A DNA stretch of 64,000 nucleotides from Acidovorax sp. DW039 (GTDB lineage: Bacteria; Pseudomonadota; Gammaproteobacteria; Burkholderiales; Burkholderiaceae_C), in NCBI RefSeq assembly GCF_037101375.1, contig NZ_AP029019.1, positions 682,001 through 746,000 on the forward strand, in the 5' to 3' direction. The translations under genes and the position numbers were made by a program. Of this stretch, positions 37,951-47,992 are shown piece by piece (position 1 is the stretch's first letter; each line of letters begins with the position of its first letter). The notes under the pieces were generated by a model, which saw only the letters and a program-made list of their open reading frames with translations, was not told the origin of the DNA and made no database searches.

Positions 37951-38424
37951 GTGATCGCAGTATTGCAACGTGTGCGGCAGGCCCGCGTAGAAGTGGCCAA
38001 CCAAGTGGTGGGGGCCATTGGCGCGGGTTTGATGGTGCTGGTGTGCGCCGAGCGGGGCGACACGGAGGCCGAGGCCGACAAGCTGCTGGCCAAGCTGCTC
38101 AAGCTGCGCATCTTCTCGGACGAAGCCGGCAAGATGAACAAGAGCGTGCAAGACCTGGACGGGCAAGGCACCTGCGGGGGCCTGCTGCTGGTCAGCCAGT
38201 TCACACTGGCCGCCGACACCACCGGCGGCAACCGCCCCAGCTTCACGCAGGCAGCAGCCCCTGACGAAGGGCGCAGGCTGTACGACTACCTGGTGAGCCG
38301 TGCGCGTGCCCTGCATCCCGACGTGGCCACGGGCCAGTTTGCCGCCGATATGCAGGTGCATCTGGTCAACGACGGGCCGGTGACGATCCCCCTGCGCATC
38401 GCGCCCGCTACAGTGGCAGGTTGA
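37951..38424 (+). CDS. dtd: D-aminoacyl-tRNA deacylase
   Basis: A 157-residue enzyme that removes D-amino acids (and glycine from tRNA-Ala) from mischarged tRNA. It begins with GTG at 37951 ([15 protein letters not shown]) and AGAGG lies upstream. The two signature motifs are present: [12 protein letters not shown] (with the SQFTL element) and [10 protein letters not shown] (the cross-subunit Gly-cisPro-type GPVT motif). It is 82 bases downstream of the amidohydrolase and may share its transcript. A dispersed repeat starts three bases after its stop. Confidence 0.95.
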   Translation: MIAVLQRVRQARVEVANQVVGAIGAGLMVLVCAERGDTEAEADKLLAKLLKLRIFSDEAGKMNKSVQDLDGQGTCGGLLLVSQFTLAADTTGGNRPSFTQAAAPDEGRRLYDYLVSRARALHPDVATGQFAADMQVHLVNDGPVTIPLRIAPATVAG

Positions 38425-38426
38425 TA

Positions 38427-38485
38427 TCAATTTGATAGCTGCCTGCGCTTGATTCATAAGCGCTGGAGGCCATTTTTACTTGAAT
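38427..38485 (+). repeat. Dispersed palindromic repeat, copy E (best full-length copy)
   Basis: On the plus strand it reads GATAGCTGCCTGCGCTTGAT, then AAGCGCTGGAGGCC, with an ATCAATTT left flank and a TTTTTACTTGAAT right flank. It lies between dtd and the convergent permease gene. Confidence 0.85.
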
Positions 38486-38514
38486 GGGTGAGGGCGACAA
38501 TTCTGGCTACGTCA

Positions 38515-39255
38515 TCACTGCCGCCAGAAAAATATTCCTGCCATCACCAGCCCCGTCACCACAATGCCTGCGCGCAGCCATTGTGGGGGGATGCGCCGGG
38601 CCACCCTGGCCCCACCGTAGCCGCCCGCGGTGGCGGCCACCATCATCAAGAGCGCCTGAGGCCATTGCACCACGCCGCCTGCAGCGTAGATGACCACCGC
38701 AATGGCGGTGAGCAGGGCAGAGACCCAGTTCTTGAGGCCGTTCATCGCGTGGAGTTGGGTTTGCCCCAGCAAGCCGAACAAGGCCAGCAGCAGAATGCCC
38801 AGCCCGCCATTGAAGTAGCCGCCATAGGCCGCCACGGCCAGAAGGCCCACGGTGGCCTTGGCGGTAGACGGGTGGCCGCCCGCCAGCCTGCTGCGCAATT
38901 GGGGGCCAAAGGCAAACAGGGCGGTAGCCGCCAGCAGCAGCCAGGGCACCACCCTGCGGAACGTGACGTCTGGCGTGATGAGCAGCAGCCCCGCGCCCGC
39001 AGCCCCACCGATGAGGGAAAGAAGCACCACCAGCGGCATCGAGAGGCCGGGTGGTGGGGCCGTGTCTTCCCGGAAGCCCCAGGCTCCCGCGGCATAGCCG
39101 GGCAGCAGAGCCACCGTTCCGGTCGCATTGGCCGCCACCGGGGGCACGCCGGTGAACACCAGCGCGGGCAGGGTCAAAAAGCTGCCGCCTCCGGCCACCG
39201 CATTCAGGGCACCGGCCACAAACGCTGCGGTCAGCAGCAAGGCACTGTCAAACAT
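38515..39255 (-). CDS. TauE/SafE (TSUP) family sulfite/sulfonate exporter-type permease
   Basis: A 246-residue membrane protein with about seven or eight helices. The N-terminal half-repeat AGALNAVAGGGSFLTLPALV contains the family's NAVAGGGxFLTLP motif, and a matching second motif region (GGYFNGGLGILLLALFGLL) starts the second half. Members move sulfite, sulfoacetate or other anions across the inner membrane; the substrate is not evident here. It is monocistronic, facing dtd and separated from regA by about 150 bases. Confidence 0.9.
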   Translation of the reverse strand: MFDSALLLTAAFVAGALNAVAGGGSFLTLPALVFTGVPPVAANATGTVALLPGYAAGAWGFREDTAPPPGLSMPLVVLLSLIGGAAGAGLLLITPDVTFRRVVPWLLLAATALFAFGPQLRSRLAGGHPSTAKATVGLLAVAAYGGYFNGGLGILLLALFGLLGQTQLHAMNGLKNWVSALLTAIAVVIYAAGGVVQWPQALLMMVAATAGGYGGARVARRIPPQWLRAGIVVTGLVMAGIFFWRQ

Positions 39256-39406
39256 GTCTCCTCCAGGCGTGGGGTTGCGCTGCGCTACATGGGCGCGGGC
39301 ATGTGAGGAGGAGAATCTTAGGTGGTGCGGGCCCCGTGTTCACGGACGCGCAGGTTCAATGAGCTTTGCGTGAAAGTGATGAATGCAGGGCACGCTGAGA
39401 GCTGCT

Positions 39407-39940
39407 CTAAACCCGCTGCTTGCCCAGCTTGCGACTCAGGGTGCGGCGATGCATACCGAGGCGGCGCGCGGCTTCGGAGATGTTGAAGTCGCTTTCGGCC
39501 AGCACTTCGTGGATACGTTCCCATTCCAGGGTTTTGATGGAGCTGGACCGATTGGTCAGTTCCACTTCGGTATTGCCTTCGGCCAGGCCAAACGCCGCTT
39601 CGATGTCATCGGTGTTGGAGGGCTTGGCAAGGTAGTGCCCCGCCCCGAGCTTGATGGCTTCCACCGCTGTGGCAATGCTGGCAAATCCGGTCAGCACCAC
39701 GATGCGCATGGCGCTGCTGTGCTCGTGCAAGGCCCGCACGCAGGCCAGGCCGGTGGCTTCACCCTTGAGCTTGAGGTCGACCACGGCGTATTGCGGCACG
39801 TTGTCGGCCAGCAGCTCTTCCATGCGGGCCATGCTGTCGGCGTGCAGCACCCGGTAGCCGCGGCGCTCGAACGAGCGGGCCAGCGTTCGGGCGAAGGAGT
39901 CGTCGTCCTCCACGATCAGCAGCAGGCGTTCAGTGTCCAT
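39407..39940 (-). CDS. regA: Redox response regulator RegA/ActR/PrrA family
   Basis: A 177-residue regulator: receiver (LLIVEDDDSFARTLARSF; phosphoacceptor in YAVVDLKLKGE; GAGHYLAKPSN) joined by a Pro-poor linker to a Fis-type helix-turn-helix (FNISEAARRLGMHRRTLSRKL). The recognition helix RRLGMHRRTLSRKL is nearly invariant in the RegA family. The gene overlaps the end of regB by 11 bases and is last in the cyo operon. RegA in other proteobacteria controls terminal oxidases, carbon fixation and respiration genes by redox state. Confidence 0.93.
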   Translation of the reverse strand: MDTERLLLIVEDDDSFARTLARSFERRGYRVLHADSMARMEELLADNVPQYAVVDLKLKGEATGLACVRALHEHSSAMRIVVLTGFASIATAVEAIKLGAGHYLAKPSNTDDIEAAFGLAEGNTEVELTNRSSSIKTLEWERIHEVLAESDFNISEAARRLGMHRRTLSRKLGKQRV

Positions 39941-41312
39941 GGTCCTCAGGCAAGGGTTCTTGCAGTGTGATAGCCGACAGCGCCAGCGTGATGGTGACTT
40001 CAGCGCCCCCCTCAGGCCGGTTGCGTGCCACCACGCTGCCCCCCAGGGTGCGCGCTACGTTCATCGACAGGAACAGACCCAGTCCACCTCCGGGACGCCC
40101 CTTGGTGGATTGGTAAGGGGTGCCCACGTGCGACAGCACTTCCGAGGAGAAACCGGGCCCCTGGTCGGTGACCACGATGCGCAATGCGTCTGCGTCGCGC
40201 TGGGCCTGCAGGTGTACCCAGTGCGGCGACGCATCCCTGGCATTGTCCAGCACATTGAAGACCATTTGCTCAAGGGTGGCATCGGCCACCATGGGCAGGT
40301 CGCTTTCGATGTGGTTCTCATACCCGAAGTGGTCCACCCAGCGGGTGTCACGCCAGTCCTGCACCACGGTGTCCAGAAAGTGGCGCACCGTGGTCTGGCT
40401 GGACGATTCGCCCCGGGTTTCCCCGGCCGAGAGCAGGATGCCGCTCACAATGGTTTTGCAGCGTTTGACCTGGGCTTCCATTTCGGCAATCTCTTCCTGC
40501 AGCACCTTGTCGGCTGCCAGGGCCGGGATGCGCTTCCAGTCCCCCAGGATCACGGCCATGGTGGCCAGCGGGGTGCCCAGCTCGTGGGCGGCCCCCGATG
40601 CAAGCAAGCCCATGCGCACGATGTGTTCTTCCTCGGCAGCGCGCTGGCGCACGGCTGCCAGCCGTGCGTCCCGCCTGCGCAGGTTGTGGCTGATGCGGGT
40701 GATGAAAATCACCACCAGAATGGCATTGAGCATGAAGCACACCAGCAGGCCGAGCACATAGGCACTGGCCCAGCCGTCGTGCACATTGGTGGCCAGGGGC
40801 AGGGGCTTGCTGTGCTGGGCCAGCAGCATCACGCAGGCTGACGCCACCACCACGATGGACCAGATGTAACCCCCGCGCAGCAGCATGGCCCCCACCGCAA
40901 TCTGCAGCAGGTACAAAAAGACAAACGGGTTGCCAATGCCGCCGCTCAGGTACAGCTGGGCGGTCAGCGCCCCTACATCAATCAGCAGAGCGATGAAGAG
41001 TTCGATATCGTGCACCCGGCGGCGGGTGCGCCAGCGCAACAGGCTGATGATGTTGAACACCACCATGCCCGCCACGATGCTGAGCATGGCCTGGGTGGGC
41101 AGGGGCAGGCCCAGGCTGTAGTAGGTGGCTTCAATGGTGAGCAATTGGCCCACCACCGCAATCCACCGTAACTGGATGAGCTGGTGCAGATTGCGCAACC
41201 CGGCTGAGGTGGTGGCCGAGCTGGCTTTGCTCTGGGCGGGCAGTTCGGGTGGCGGCGCTGAGGTCTTGTCAGCGGCCAAGGTGGGGGTAGAGGGGTTAGC
41301 GCTGCTGGTCAT
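39930..41312 (-). CDS. regB: Redox sensor histidine kinase RegB/PrrB family
   Basis: A 460-residue inner-membrane kinase with about six membrane helices after a ~40-residue cytosolic leader. GGIGNPF at 124-130 is the quinone-binding heptapeptide of RegB. The H-box GAAHELGTPLATMAV holds His243, and Cys285 (QVKRCKTIVSG) sits about 42 residues on, where RegB has its redox-active cysteine. NVLDNARDASP and GGGLGLFLSMNVARTLGG are the ATP-binding motifs. It can therefore sense both the quinone pool and thiol redox state. Its start overlaps the end of the SURF1 gene by 17 bases. Confidence 0.92.
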   Translation of the reverse strand: MTSSANPSTPTLAADKTSAPPPELPAQSKASSATTSAGLRNLHQLIQLRWIAVVGQLLTIEATYYSLGLPLPTQAMLSIVAGMVVFNIISLLRWRTRRRVHDIELFIALLIDVGALTAQLYLSGGIGNPFVFLYLLQIAVGAMLLRGGYIWSIVVVASACVMLLAQHSKPLPLATNVHDGWASAYVLGLLVCFMLNAILVVIFITRISHNLRRRDARLAAVRQRAAEEEHIVRMGLLASGAAHELGTPLATMAVILGDWKRIPALAADKVLQEEIAEMEAQVKRCKTIVSGILLSAGETRGESSSQTTVRHFLDTVVQDWRDTRWVDHFGYENHIESDLPMVADATLEQMVFNVLDNARDASPHWVHLQAQRDADALRIVVTDQGPGFSSEVLSHVGTPYQSTKGRPGGGLGLFLSMNVARTLGGSVVARNRPEGGAEVTITLALSAITLQEPLPEDHGH

Positions 41313-42114
41313 GGGCGGGAAGTGGAGGGTGGGCCGCACGCAGCCTGAGCTCGTAGCGTGCCACAACCACCGCCGCCCCCACAACCATGAGTGCCAATCC
41401 GAACCAGGTCAGTGCATACACCGCATGGCTGTTGGAAAAGCGCACCACCGTCAGGCCCGTGCGCGGCCAGGGGCCCTGGCTGGCTCCAGCCACCTCGGCC
41501 TGTGCGGCCGATGTGCGATCAGGCAGCCCCGCATCCACAAAGAAGGGGGCGGCCTGGGGCAATTGCAGGCTCTGGGCCAAGGCCGCCACATCGCGCGAAT
41601 GCCAGCGCTGCTGCGCAGGGTCGTTGCGGCGCAGAAAGCCGCCGCCGGGTTCGCTCATCCGCACCACACCTTCTATGGAGACGGGTTCAGGAGCGGATGC
41701 TGGCTTTTGCCACTGTGCGCGTTGTTCCTGTGGAACAAAGCCCCGGTTGACCAGCACCTGTCCCCCTTCGGCCAGTTGCAGCGGCGTCATCACCCAGAAC
41801 CCGGCACCCAGCGCAGTGGTGGCCTGGGTGAGTGCCGTTTTGTCTGCCAGCCACACGCCTTGCAGGCGCACGGGCAGGTACTCGGCACGCGTGGCGTCCA
41901 TGCCAGGCCATTCGGTAGATGGGGGCAGGGGAACGGGGGCGGATTGCAGACGCTGGTTGACCCGCTCGATCAGGTCCAGCTTCCAGGCCCGGCGTTGCAC
42001 CTGCCACACGCCCAAAGAGATGAACCCCGCAAAAAGGGCGATGCCCACCAGGGTGAGCATCGCCAGAGTTGCATGGGAGTGCGGGCGCTTGCGTCCCGCT
42101 TCAGTGGTTGGCAC
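41296..42114 (-). CDS. SURF1-family cytochrome oxidase biogenesis protein
   Basis: A 272-residue inner-membrane protein with an N-terminal helix (~17-38, ending GVWQVQRRAWKLDLI) and a C-terminal helix (~238-260, YALTWFGLALMVVGAAVVVARYE). The periplasmic domain between has the family elements VRLQGVWLADK and GFWVMTPLQLAEGGQVLVNRGFVP. SURF1 helps insert heme into subunit I of heme-copper oxidases. It lies between cyoD and regB, with a 29-base gap and a 17-base overlap respectively, so it belongs to the cyo operon. Confidence 0.92.
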   Translation of the reverse strand: MPTTEAGRKRPHSHATLAMLTLVGIALFAGFISLGVWQVQRRAWKLDLIERVNQRLQSAPVPLPPSTEWPGMDATRAEYLPVRLQGVWLADKTALTQATTALGAGFWVMTPLQLAEGGQVLVNRGFVPQEQRAQWQKPASAPEPVSIEGVVRMSEPGGGFLRRNDPAQQRWHSRDVAALAQSLQLPQAAPFFVDAGLPDRTSAAQAEVAGASQGPWPRTGLTVVRFSNSHAVYALTWFGLALMVVGAAVVVARYELRLRAAHPPLPAHDQQR

Positions 42115-42143
42115 GTTGGTATGCCGTTGTGGGCTCGCTTGCG

Positions 42144-42593
42144 TCAGGGAGCCGTGCTGCGCTCAGCCCCATGGGCTGGTGAGGGAGCCTGCTGCCCTGC
42201 GGCGGGCATGTCAGGGTGGTCCGGCATCATGTTGGCGTTCATGTGGAACATGACCCACAGCGTACCTGTGATGGCAATGGCCACAAACACCACAGTGAAA
42301 ATGGTGGACAACAAGGTCCAGCCGCCTTCGATCTTGCCGTTCATGTGCAGGAAGAACACCATGTGCACCAGGATCTGGATGACAGCGAAGCCACCCAGCA
42401 CCAGCACGGCGGTGTTGCGGTCGGCAATCACCTTGCCCATCACCAGCCAGAACGGAATGGCTGTGAGGATGATGGACAGCACAAACCCGATCATGTAGCC
42501 GGAGAAGGTGCTGTGGGGGCCTGCGTCATGGTGGTCGTCGTGCCCGTGCGCATCGTGCGCGCCGTTGGCGTGTGTTGCGTGTTGTGCGCTCAT
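42144..42593 (-). CDS. cyoD: Cytochrome o ubiquinol oxidase subunit IV
   Basis: A 149-residue membrane protein with three helices, matching CyoD. The N-terminus is rich in His and Asp (HDAHGHDDHHDAG), possibly metal-binding. The conserved core GYMIGFVLSIILTAIPFWLV and VHMVFFLHMN is present. A Pro/Ala-rich C-terminal tail of about 25 residues is longer than in E. coli (109 residues total). It starts directly at the cyoC stop with no gap. Confidence 0.93.
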   Translation of the reverse strand: MSAQHATHANGAHDAHGHDDHHDAGPHSTFSGYMIGFVLSIILTAIPFWLVMGKVIADRNTAVLVLGGFAVIQILVHMVFFLHMNGKIEGGWTLLSTIFTVVFVAIAITGTLWVMFHMNANMMPDHPDMPAAGQQAPSPAHGAERSTAP

Positions 42594-43226
42594 TTACAGC
42601 ACCCCCATCAGGTACACAAAGGTGAAAACGCCGATCCAGACCACGTCCAAGAAGTGCCAGAACATGGACAGGCACATCAGGCGGCGGTTGTTTTCAGGGA
42701 TCAGGCCGTGCTTGTTGATCTGCAGCATCAGCACCACCAGCCAGACCAGGCCGAAGGTGACGTGCAGGCCGTGGGTGCCCACCAGCGTGAAGAACGCCGA
42801 CAGGAAGGCGCTGCGCTGTGGGCCTGCGCCCTGGTGGATCAGATGGTGAAACTCATACAGTTCCAGGCCCAGAAAGCACAGACCAAACAGGCCCGTGATG
42901 CCTAGCCACAGCAGCGTGCCCTTCACATCGCCCAGCTGCTTGCGCAGCATGGCAAAACCGAAGGTGATGGATGACAGCAGCAGAAAGGCGGTGTTGATGG
43001 CGACCAGTGGCAGGTCGAACAGCTGCGCGCCCGTGGGGCCTGCGGCGTAGCTGCGGCCCAGAACGCCGTAGGTGGCAAACAGGGCTGCGAAGATGAGACA
43101 GTCGCTCATCAGGTACAGCCAGAAGCCCAGGGCCGTGCCGTTTTCAGGATGGGGCTCGTGCGCGAGGTGGTACTCGCGCGGTGCCAGGGCGCCTGCGGCG
43201 CCAGCTTGGATGCGGATATCAGACAT
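42594..43226 (-). CDS. cyoC: Cytochrome o ubiquinol oxidase subunit III
   Basis: A 210-residue membrane subunit with five helices. [20 protein letters not shown] is the conserved first helix, [19 protein letters not shown] the loop with the family glutamate, and [19 protein letters not shown] the HGLHV motif of subunit III. The ATG at 43226 overlaps the end of cyoB by eight bases; the longer frame to 43343 is the shadow of cyoB. Part of cyoABCD. Confidence 0.95.
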   Translation of the reverse strand: MSDIRIQAGAAGALAPREYHLAHEPHPENGTALGFWLYLMSDCLIFAALFATYGVLGRSYAAGPTGAQLFDLPLVAINTAFLLLSSITFGFAMLRKQLGDVKGTLLWLGITGLFGLCFLGLELYEFHHLIHQGAGPQRSAFLSAFFTLVGTHGLHVTFGLVWLVVLMLQINKHGLIPENNRRLMCLSMFWHFLDVVWIGVFTFVYLMGVL

Positions 43227-45222
43227 GGCGGGCGAGTTGGAGTGTGCGGGCTTCTTCGGTGGCGGCCACTTCGGCTGCCGGGATGTAGAAGTCACGCTTG
43301 TAGTTGAACGTGTGGATGATCGAGGCCAGCACCACCGCGGCAAAAGACACCGCAGCCAGCAGCCACATGTGCCAGATCAGCGCGAAACCGAACACCAGCG
43401 ACAGGCCTGAAATGACGACGCCAGCGCCCGTGTTGGCAGGCATGTGGATGGGCTTGAAGCCGCTGAGCGGACGCTTGTAGCCGTGCGTCTTCATGTCCCA
43501 CCAGGCGTCAATCTCGTGCACCACAGGGGTGAAGGCGAAGTTGTAGTTGGGTGGGGGGGAAGAGGTAGCCCACTCCAGTGTGCGGCCATCCCATGGGTCG
43601 CCCGTCACGTCACGCAGTTGTTCGCGCTTGAGGAAGCTGACCACCAGCTGGATCAGGAAGCAGCCAATACCCGCAGCAATCAGGGCAGCGCCCACGGCAG
43701 CGATGACGAACCAGATCTGCAGCGACTGGTCTTCAAAGTGGCTCACGCGGCGTGTCACGCCCATCAGGCCCAGCACGTACAGCGGGGTGAAGGCCACCCA
43801 GAAACCCACCAGCCACAGCCAGAAGGAGCGCACACCCCAGGTGCGGTCCAGCTTGTAGCCAAACGCCTTGGGGAACCAGTAGTTGATACCGGCAAACATG
43901 GCAAACACCACGCCGCCAATGATCACGTTGTGGAAGTGGGCGATCAGGAACAGGCTGTTGTGCAGCACAAAGTCGGCAGGAGGCACAGCCAGCAGAACAC
44001 CCGTCATGCCGCCGATGGCAAAGGTTGCCATGAACGCCACGGTCCACATCATGGGCAGCTCAAAGCGGATGCGACCCTTGTACATGGTGAACAGCCAGTT
44101 GAAGATCTTCGCACCCGTGGGGATCGAGATGATCATGGTCGTGATACCGAAGAAGGTGTTCACGCTCGCACCCGAGCCCATGGTGAAGAAGTGGTGCAGC
44201 CACACCAGGTAGGACAGGATGGTGATACAGACCGTGGCGTACACCATGGAGGTGTAACCGAACAGGCGCTTCTTGCAGAAGGTGGCCACCACTTCGGAGA
44301 ACACGCCGAAGGCAGGCAGCACCAGGATGTACACCTCAGGGTGGCCCCAGATCCAGATCAGGTTCACGTAGAGCATGGGGTTGCCGCCCAGCTCGTTGGT
44401 GAAGAAGTTCGTGCCGACATAGCGGTCCAGCGACATCAGAACCAGGGCGGCCGTCAGCACGGGGAAGGACGCAACGATCAGCGCGTTGGTGCACAGGGCC
44501 GTCCAGGTGAAGACGGGCATCTTCATCAGGCTCATGCCGGGTGCGCGCATCTTCACGATGGTGACGATCAGGTTGATACCCGAGAGCGTGGTACCCACCC
44601 CTGCAATCTGCAAGGCCCAGATGTAGTAGTCCAGACCCGTGCTCTGGCTTTGCGCCCCCAGGTTGGACAGCGCCAGCCAGCCCGAGGTGGAGAACTCGCC
44701 CAGGAACAGGGAGACCATCACCAGCACAGCGCCAGCGGTGGTCATCCAGAAGCTGAAGTTGTTCAGGAACGGGAAGGACACGTCGCGCGCGCCAATCTGC
44801 AGCGGCACGAGGTAGTTCATAAGCCCCGTGACCAGCGGCATCGCCACGAAGAAGATCATGATCACGCCGTGGGCGGTGAAGATCTGATCGTAGTGGTGCG
44901 GTGGCAGGTAGCCCATGTTGTCGCCAAAGGCCATGGCCTGCTGCAGGCGCATCATGATCGCATCGGCAAAGCCACGCAGCAGCATCACCAAGCCCAGGAT
45001 CATGTACATGATCCCGATCTTTTTGTGGTCAATGCTGCAGATCCAGTCGCGCCACAGCGGGCCCCACAGGCGGAACTTGGTAATGCCTGCGACGACGGCA
45101 AGGCCGCCCAGCACCACGGCAATGAAAGTAGCCAGCACGATGGGCTCGTGGGCCATGGGGACAGCGTCCCAGCTCAGGCGACCCAGCGCCCAGTGGGCGG
45201 GAGAGGTGGTTTCGGAAGACAT
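43219..45222 (-). CDS. cyoB: Cytochrome o ubiquinol oxidase subunit I
   Basis: A 667-residue heme-copper oxidase subunit that reduces O2 with ubiquinol and pumps protons. [17 protein letters not shown] has the CuB histidine and the cross-linked tyrosine; [11 protein letters not shown] holds two more CuB ligands; [12 protein letters not shown] supplies the heme ligands; [19 protein letters not shown] belongs to the D proton channel. Fifteen or so membrane helices are expected. It starts 8 bases after the cyoA stop. Length is close to E. coli CyoB (663). Confidence 0.97.
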   Translation of the reverse strand: MSSETTSPAHWALGRLSWDAVPMAHEPIVLATFIAVVLGGLAVVAGITKFRLWGPLWRDWICSIDHKKIGIMYMILGLVMLLRGFADAIMMRLQQAMAFGDNMGYLPPHHYDQIFTAHGVIMIFFVAMPLVTGLMNYLVPLQIGARDVSFPFLNNFSFWMTTAGAVLVMVSLFLGEFSTSGWLALSNLGAQSQSTGLDYYIWALQIAGVGTTLSGINLIVTIVKMRAPGMSLMKMPVFTWTALCTNALIVASFPVLTAALVLMSLDRYVGTNFFTNELGGNPMLYVNLIWIWGHPEVYILVLPAFGVFSEVVATFCKKRLFGYTSMVYATVCITILSYLVWLHHFFTMGSGASVNTFFGITTMIISIPTGAKIFNWLFTMYKGRIRFELPMMWTVAFMATFAIGGMTGVLLAVPPADFVLHNSLFLIAHFHNVIIGGVVFAMFAGINYWFPKAFGYKLDRTWGVRSFWLWLVGFWVAFTPLYVLGLMGVTRRVSHFEDQSLQIWFVIAAVGAALIAAGIGCFLIQLVVSFLKREQLRDVTGDPWDGRTLEWATSSPPPNYNFAFTPVVHEIDAWWDMKTHGYKRPLSGFKPIHMPANTGAGVVISGLSLVFGFALIWHMWLLAAVSFAAVVLASIIHTFNYKRDFYIPAAEVAATEEARTLQLARHV

Positions 45223-45230
45223 GGTGAGAC

Positions 45231-46277
45231 TCACTGGCGGATGGTCGCGCGTTGTGCGTTGCGGGTATTGAGCTCGGCCACCACTTTGGTGGCGTTTTGT
45301 GGTGTGCACACGTCCTGTGGCAAATTCAAGCCGACGGCGCGTACATAGGCGTCACCGCCGTTGGCATCGATGGCCATCATGTGGTGCATACACATCTTGC
45401 CGTCCTCGACGCAGCGGTTTAGCACCTTGTCGTACAGGCCTTCCTCCACCGAGGCGAAGCGCTGGACGGGGTCCCGTTCGCTGGGCTTGGCCAGGTTCAG
45501 ATAGGTGCTCTTGTCCAGCGGCTTGCCTTCGGTTTTGGCCTTTTGCACCCACTGGTCAAAGTCGCCGTGGCTCAGGCCGTGGAACTTGAAGGTCATGCCC
45601 GAGAATCCTGCGCCGCTGTAGTGCGAGGACATGCCATTGAACACCCCAGGCTTGTTGATGACCGCGTTCAGCTCGGTCTGCATGCCGGGCATGGCGTAGA
45701 TCATGCCGGCCAGATCAGGCACGTAAAACGCGTTCATGGTGGAGGTGGCTGTCAGCTTGAACAGGATGGGGCGGTCCACCGGGGCCGCCAGTTCGTTGAC
45801 AGTGGCAATGCCTTGCTCAGGGTAGAAAAACAGCCATTTCCAGTCCATTGCCACCACCTGCACTTCCAGTGGCTTGACGTTGGGGTCCAGCGGGCGCTGG
45901 GCATCAATGCGGTCCAGGGGGCGATAGGGGTCCAGCTTGTGCGTGCCGATCCAGGTCAGGGCACCCAGCGCAATGATGATGAGCAGGGGCACGGTCCAGA
46001 TCACCAGCTCCAGCGTGGTGGAGTGGTGCCATTCGGGGTCGTACTCAGCTTCTGTATTGCTCTGGCGGTACTTCCAGGCAAAAAAGAAAGTGAGTGCGAT
46101 CACGGGCACGATGATGATCAGCATCAGCAGCGTGGCGGTGACCACCAATTGGCCTTGCTGGGCTGCAACATCGCCAGCCGGGTTGAGAACGACAGCCTTG
46201 CTGCAACCGGCCAGGCCGGCTGTCATGGCGATCGCTGCAAGCCAGGCGGGCCTGCGGAGTTCCTTGGTTTTGAGCAT
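45231..46277 (-). CDS. cyoA: Cytochrome o ubiquinol oxidase subunit II
   Basis: A 348-residue lipoprotein subunit. The signal ends in LAGC (lipid anchor at Cys25), followed by two membrane helices (~42-68 and ~88-110). The periplasmic cupredoxin domain contains [20 protein letters not shown] and [26 protein letters not shown], with no CuA cysteine pair, as expected for a quinol oxidase. It heads a seven-gene unit: cyoA-cyoB-cyoC-cyoD-SURF1-regB-regA. A perfect inverted repeat about 85 bases upstream may regulate it. Confidence 0.95.
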   Translation of the reverse strand: MLKTKELRRPAWLAAIAMTAGLAGCSKAVVLNPAGDVAAQQGQLVVTATLLMLIIIVPVIALTFFFAWKYRQSNTEAEYDPEWHHSTTLELVIWTVPLLIIIALGALTWIGTHKLDPYRPLDRIDAQRPLDPNVKPLEVQVVAMDWKWLFFYPEQGIATVNELAAPVDRPILFKLTATSTMNAFYVPDLAGMIYAMPGMQTELNAVINKPGVFNGMSSHYSGAGFSGMTFKFHGLSHGDFDQWVQKAKTEGKPLDKSTYLNLAKPSERDPVQRFASVEEGLYDKVLNRCVEDGKMCMHHMMAIDANGGDAYVRAVGLNLPQDVCTPQNATKVVAELNTRNAQRATIRQ

Positions 46278-46588
46278 GCTAGGGGCGCGACAAAGGAGCG
46301 CTTAGGTGTAAACGCGAATGACTGAGGATTCGCAATGTAGTACGGCTAGCGAATTTGTCGATTGGACATTTTGTCCAATATCAATCCTGTCCCAGTGTCC
46401 GGCCGGGTTGTCTGGCTCTTTGAGAGTTATTTGACATGGCGCAGTGGCGCGCAGCCGGGCGGGTCATTCCTTGCACGCCGTTCCTTGCAATCAGGGTTTT
46501 CCTACGCTCGGGCTAGCGAAAGCTCACTTGTGGGGGGCTCTGCAGGGGTGTAGAACGGAGTCGTGTCAGTTTCTTGAGGAGCGTCAAT
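46278..46588. other. Intergenic region between divergent cyoA and MFS gene
   Basis: About 310 bases with two divergent promoters to house. The one clear element is the inverted repeat at 46361-46379. The 200 bases nearer the MFS gene show no repeat or RNA structure that I could recognise, and small frames there are not convincing genes. Confidence 0.5.
46361..46379. promoter_or_regulatory. Perfect inverted repeat upstream of cyoA, candidate operator
   Basis: ATTGGACA (46361-46368) and TGTCCAAT (46372-46379) are exact complements around TTT. It lies 84-102 bases upstream of cyoA and about 210 upstream of the MFS gene. It does not match a consensus I know with certainty. Confidence 0.55.
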
Positions 46589-47926
46589 ATGTCCAGCCCA
46601 GGTTCTGCAGTGCTTCCCACCCCTGGATTCGAGAGTTCAGTATCCCTGGCGCGTGCCCATACCGATGAGGATGTCACCCCTGGCGAGATCGCGGTGGGGG
46701 TGATCATTGGTCGGTCATCCGAGTATTTCGACTTTTTCGTGTTTGGTATTGCCAGCGTGCTGGTGTTCCCTTCCCTGCTGTTTCCGTTCCTCTCCCGCCT
46801 GGATGGCACCCTGATGGCGTTTGCCATCTTCTCCCTCGCTTTTGTGGCCCGCCCCGTGGGTACGGCGATTTCCATGGCCGTGCAGCGGCGCTGGGGGCGG
46901 GGCACCAAGCTGACGCTTTCGCTTTTCCTGCTGGGTGCCTGCACGGCCGGGATGGCGTTTTTGCCCAGCTATGCGGCGGTGGGCAGCAAGGCCATCGCCG
47001 CCTTGATCATCCTGCGCATTGGTCAGGGGCTGGCGCTGGGGGGCACATGGGACGGGTTGCCTTCCCTGTTGGCGATGAGCGCTCCCAAAGAGCGGCGCGG
47101 CTGGTTTGCCATGATCGGTCAGCTGGGTGCCCCTGTGGGTTTTGTGTTGGCGGCAGGCCTGTTTGCCTATCTGTACAGCAGCTTGACGGTGACCGAGTTT
47201 CTGGACTGGGGCTGGCGCTACCCCTTCTTCGTGGCCTTTGCCATCAACGTGGTGGCTTTGTTTGCCCGCCTGCGGCTGGTGGTGGGGCAGTCGTATGCTG
47301 AATTGTTGCAGCAACGTGAATTGCAGCCCGTGAGCGTGGCCCAGGTCATGCGCGACGAGGGGGGCAACGTTCTGATCGGTGCTTTTGCTGCGCTGGCCAG
47401 CTTTGCGCTCTTCCACTTGGCGACGGTGTTTCCCCTGTCGTGGATTGCGATGTATTCGGAGCAATCGCTGAGTGAGGTGCTTTCGGTCCAGATCGTTGGG
47501 GCCTTTCTGGCTGCAGGCGCCATCATGCTCTCAGGCTGGCTGGCTGACCGGGTGGGCCGACGCAATCTGCTGGGCAGCATGGCGGTGCTGATCGGACTGT
47601 TCAGTTTCGCCACGCCCTGGCTGCTGGGTGGCGGCTCTGTGGGCAACAACGTGTTCCTGCTGGTGGGCTTTGTGCTGTTGGGCCTGTCTTATGGTCAGGC
47701 TTCGGGCACGGTCACCGCCAACTTCTCTGCACAGTACCGCTACACAGGGGCGGCATTGTCTGCGGACCTGGCCTGGTTGCTGGGCGCGGGTTTTGCCCCG
47801 TTGGTGGCACTGGGCCTGTCGGCCAAGTTCGGTTTGGGGGCCGTTTCCCTGTATTTGCTCTCGGGGGCTGTGTGCACCCTGGCGGCTTTGCGTATCAATC
47901 GGCTGATTGAACAGCGGGAATCTTGA
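46589..47926 (+). CDS. MFS transporter, metabolite:H+ symporter type
   Basis: A 445-residue secondary transporter with about twelve helices. VIIGRSSEYFDFFVFGIAS in the first helix and the loop between helices 2 and 3 fit the MHS (ProP/ShiA-like) subfamily, as do RIGQGLALGGTWDG and the WLADRVGRRNLLG loop in the second half. The substrate, probably a carboxylate or zwitterion, cannot be read from sequence. TTGAGGAG precedes the ATG at 46589 by 8 bases. It is monocistronic and divergent from cyoA. Confidence 0.87.
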   Translation: MSSPGSAVLPTPGFESSVSLARAHTDEDVTPGEIAVGVIIGRSSEYFDFFVFGIASVLVFPSLLFPFLSRLDGTLMAFAIFSLAFVARPVGTAISMAVQRRWGRGTKLTLSLFLLGACTAGMAFLPSYAAVGSKAIAALIILRIGQGLALGGTWDGLPSLLAMSAPKERRGWFAMIGQLGAPVGFVLAAGLFAYLYSSLTVTEFLDWGWRYPFFVAFAINVVALFARLRLVVGQSYAELLQQRELQPVSVAQVMRDEGGNVLIGAFAALASFALFHLATVFPLSWIAMYSEQSLSEVLSVQIVGAFLAAGAIMLSGWLADRVGRRNLLGSMAVLIGLFSFATPWLLGGGSVGNNVFLLVGFVLLGLSYGQASGTVTANFSAQYRYTGAALSADLAWLLGAGFAPLVALGLSAKFGLGAVSLYLLSGAVCTLAALRINRLIEQRES

Positions 47927-47992
47927 GTGAACCCACATGGGTCAGGGCTGCGGCTCTCTGCTACAGCCTGGCCCTTGTGACCTCAGCGCGCC

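Noticed and set aside
43444..45348. 634-codon frame antisense to cyoB
   Set aside because: His/Gln/Asp-rich shadow of an unmistakable oxidase subunit.
46444..46668. Small frames in the cyoA/MFS intergenic region
   Set aside because: They overlap the MFS start and show no conserved-looking sequence.
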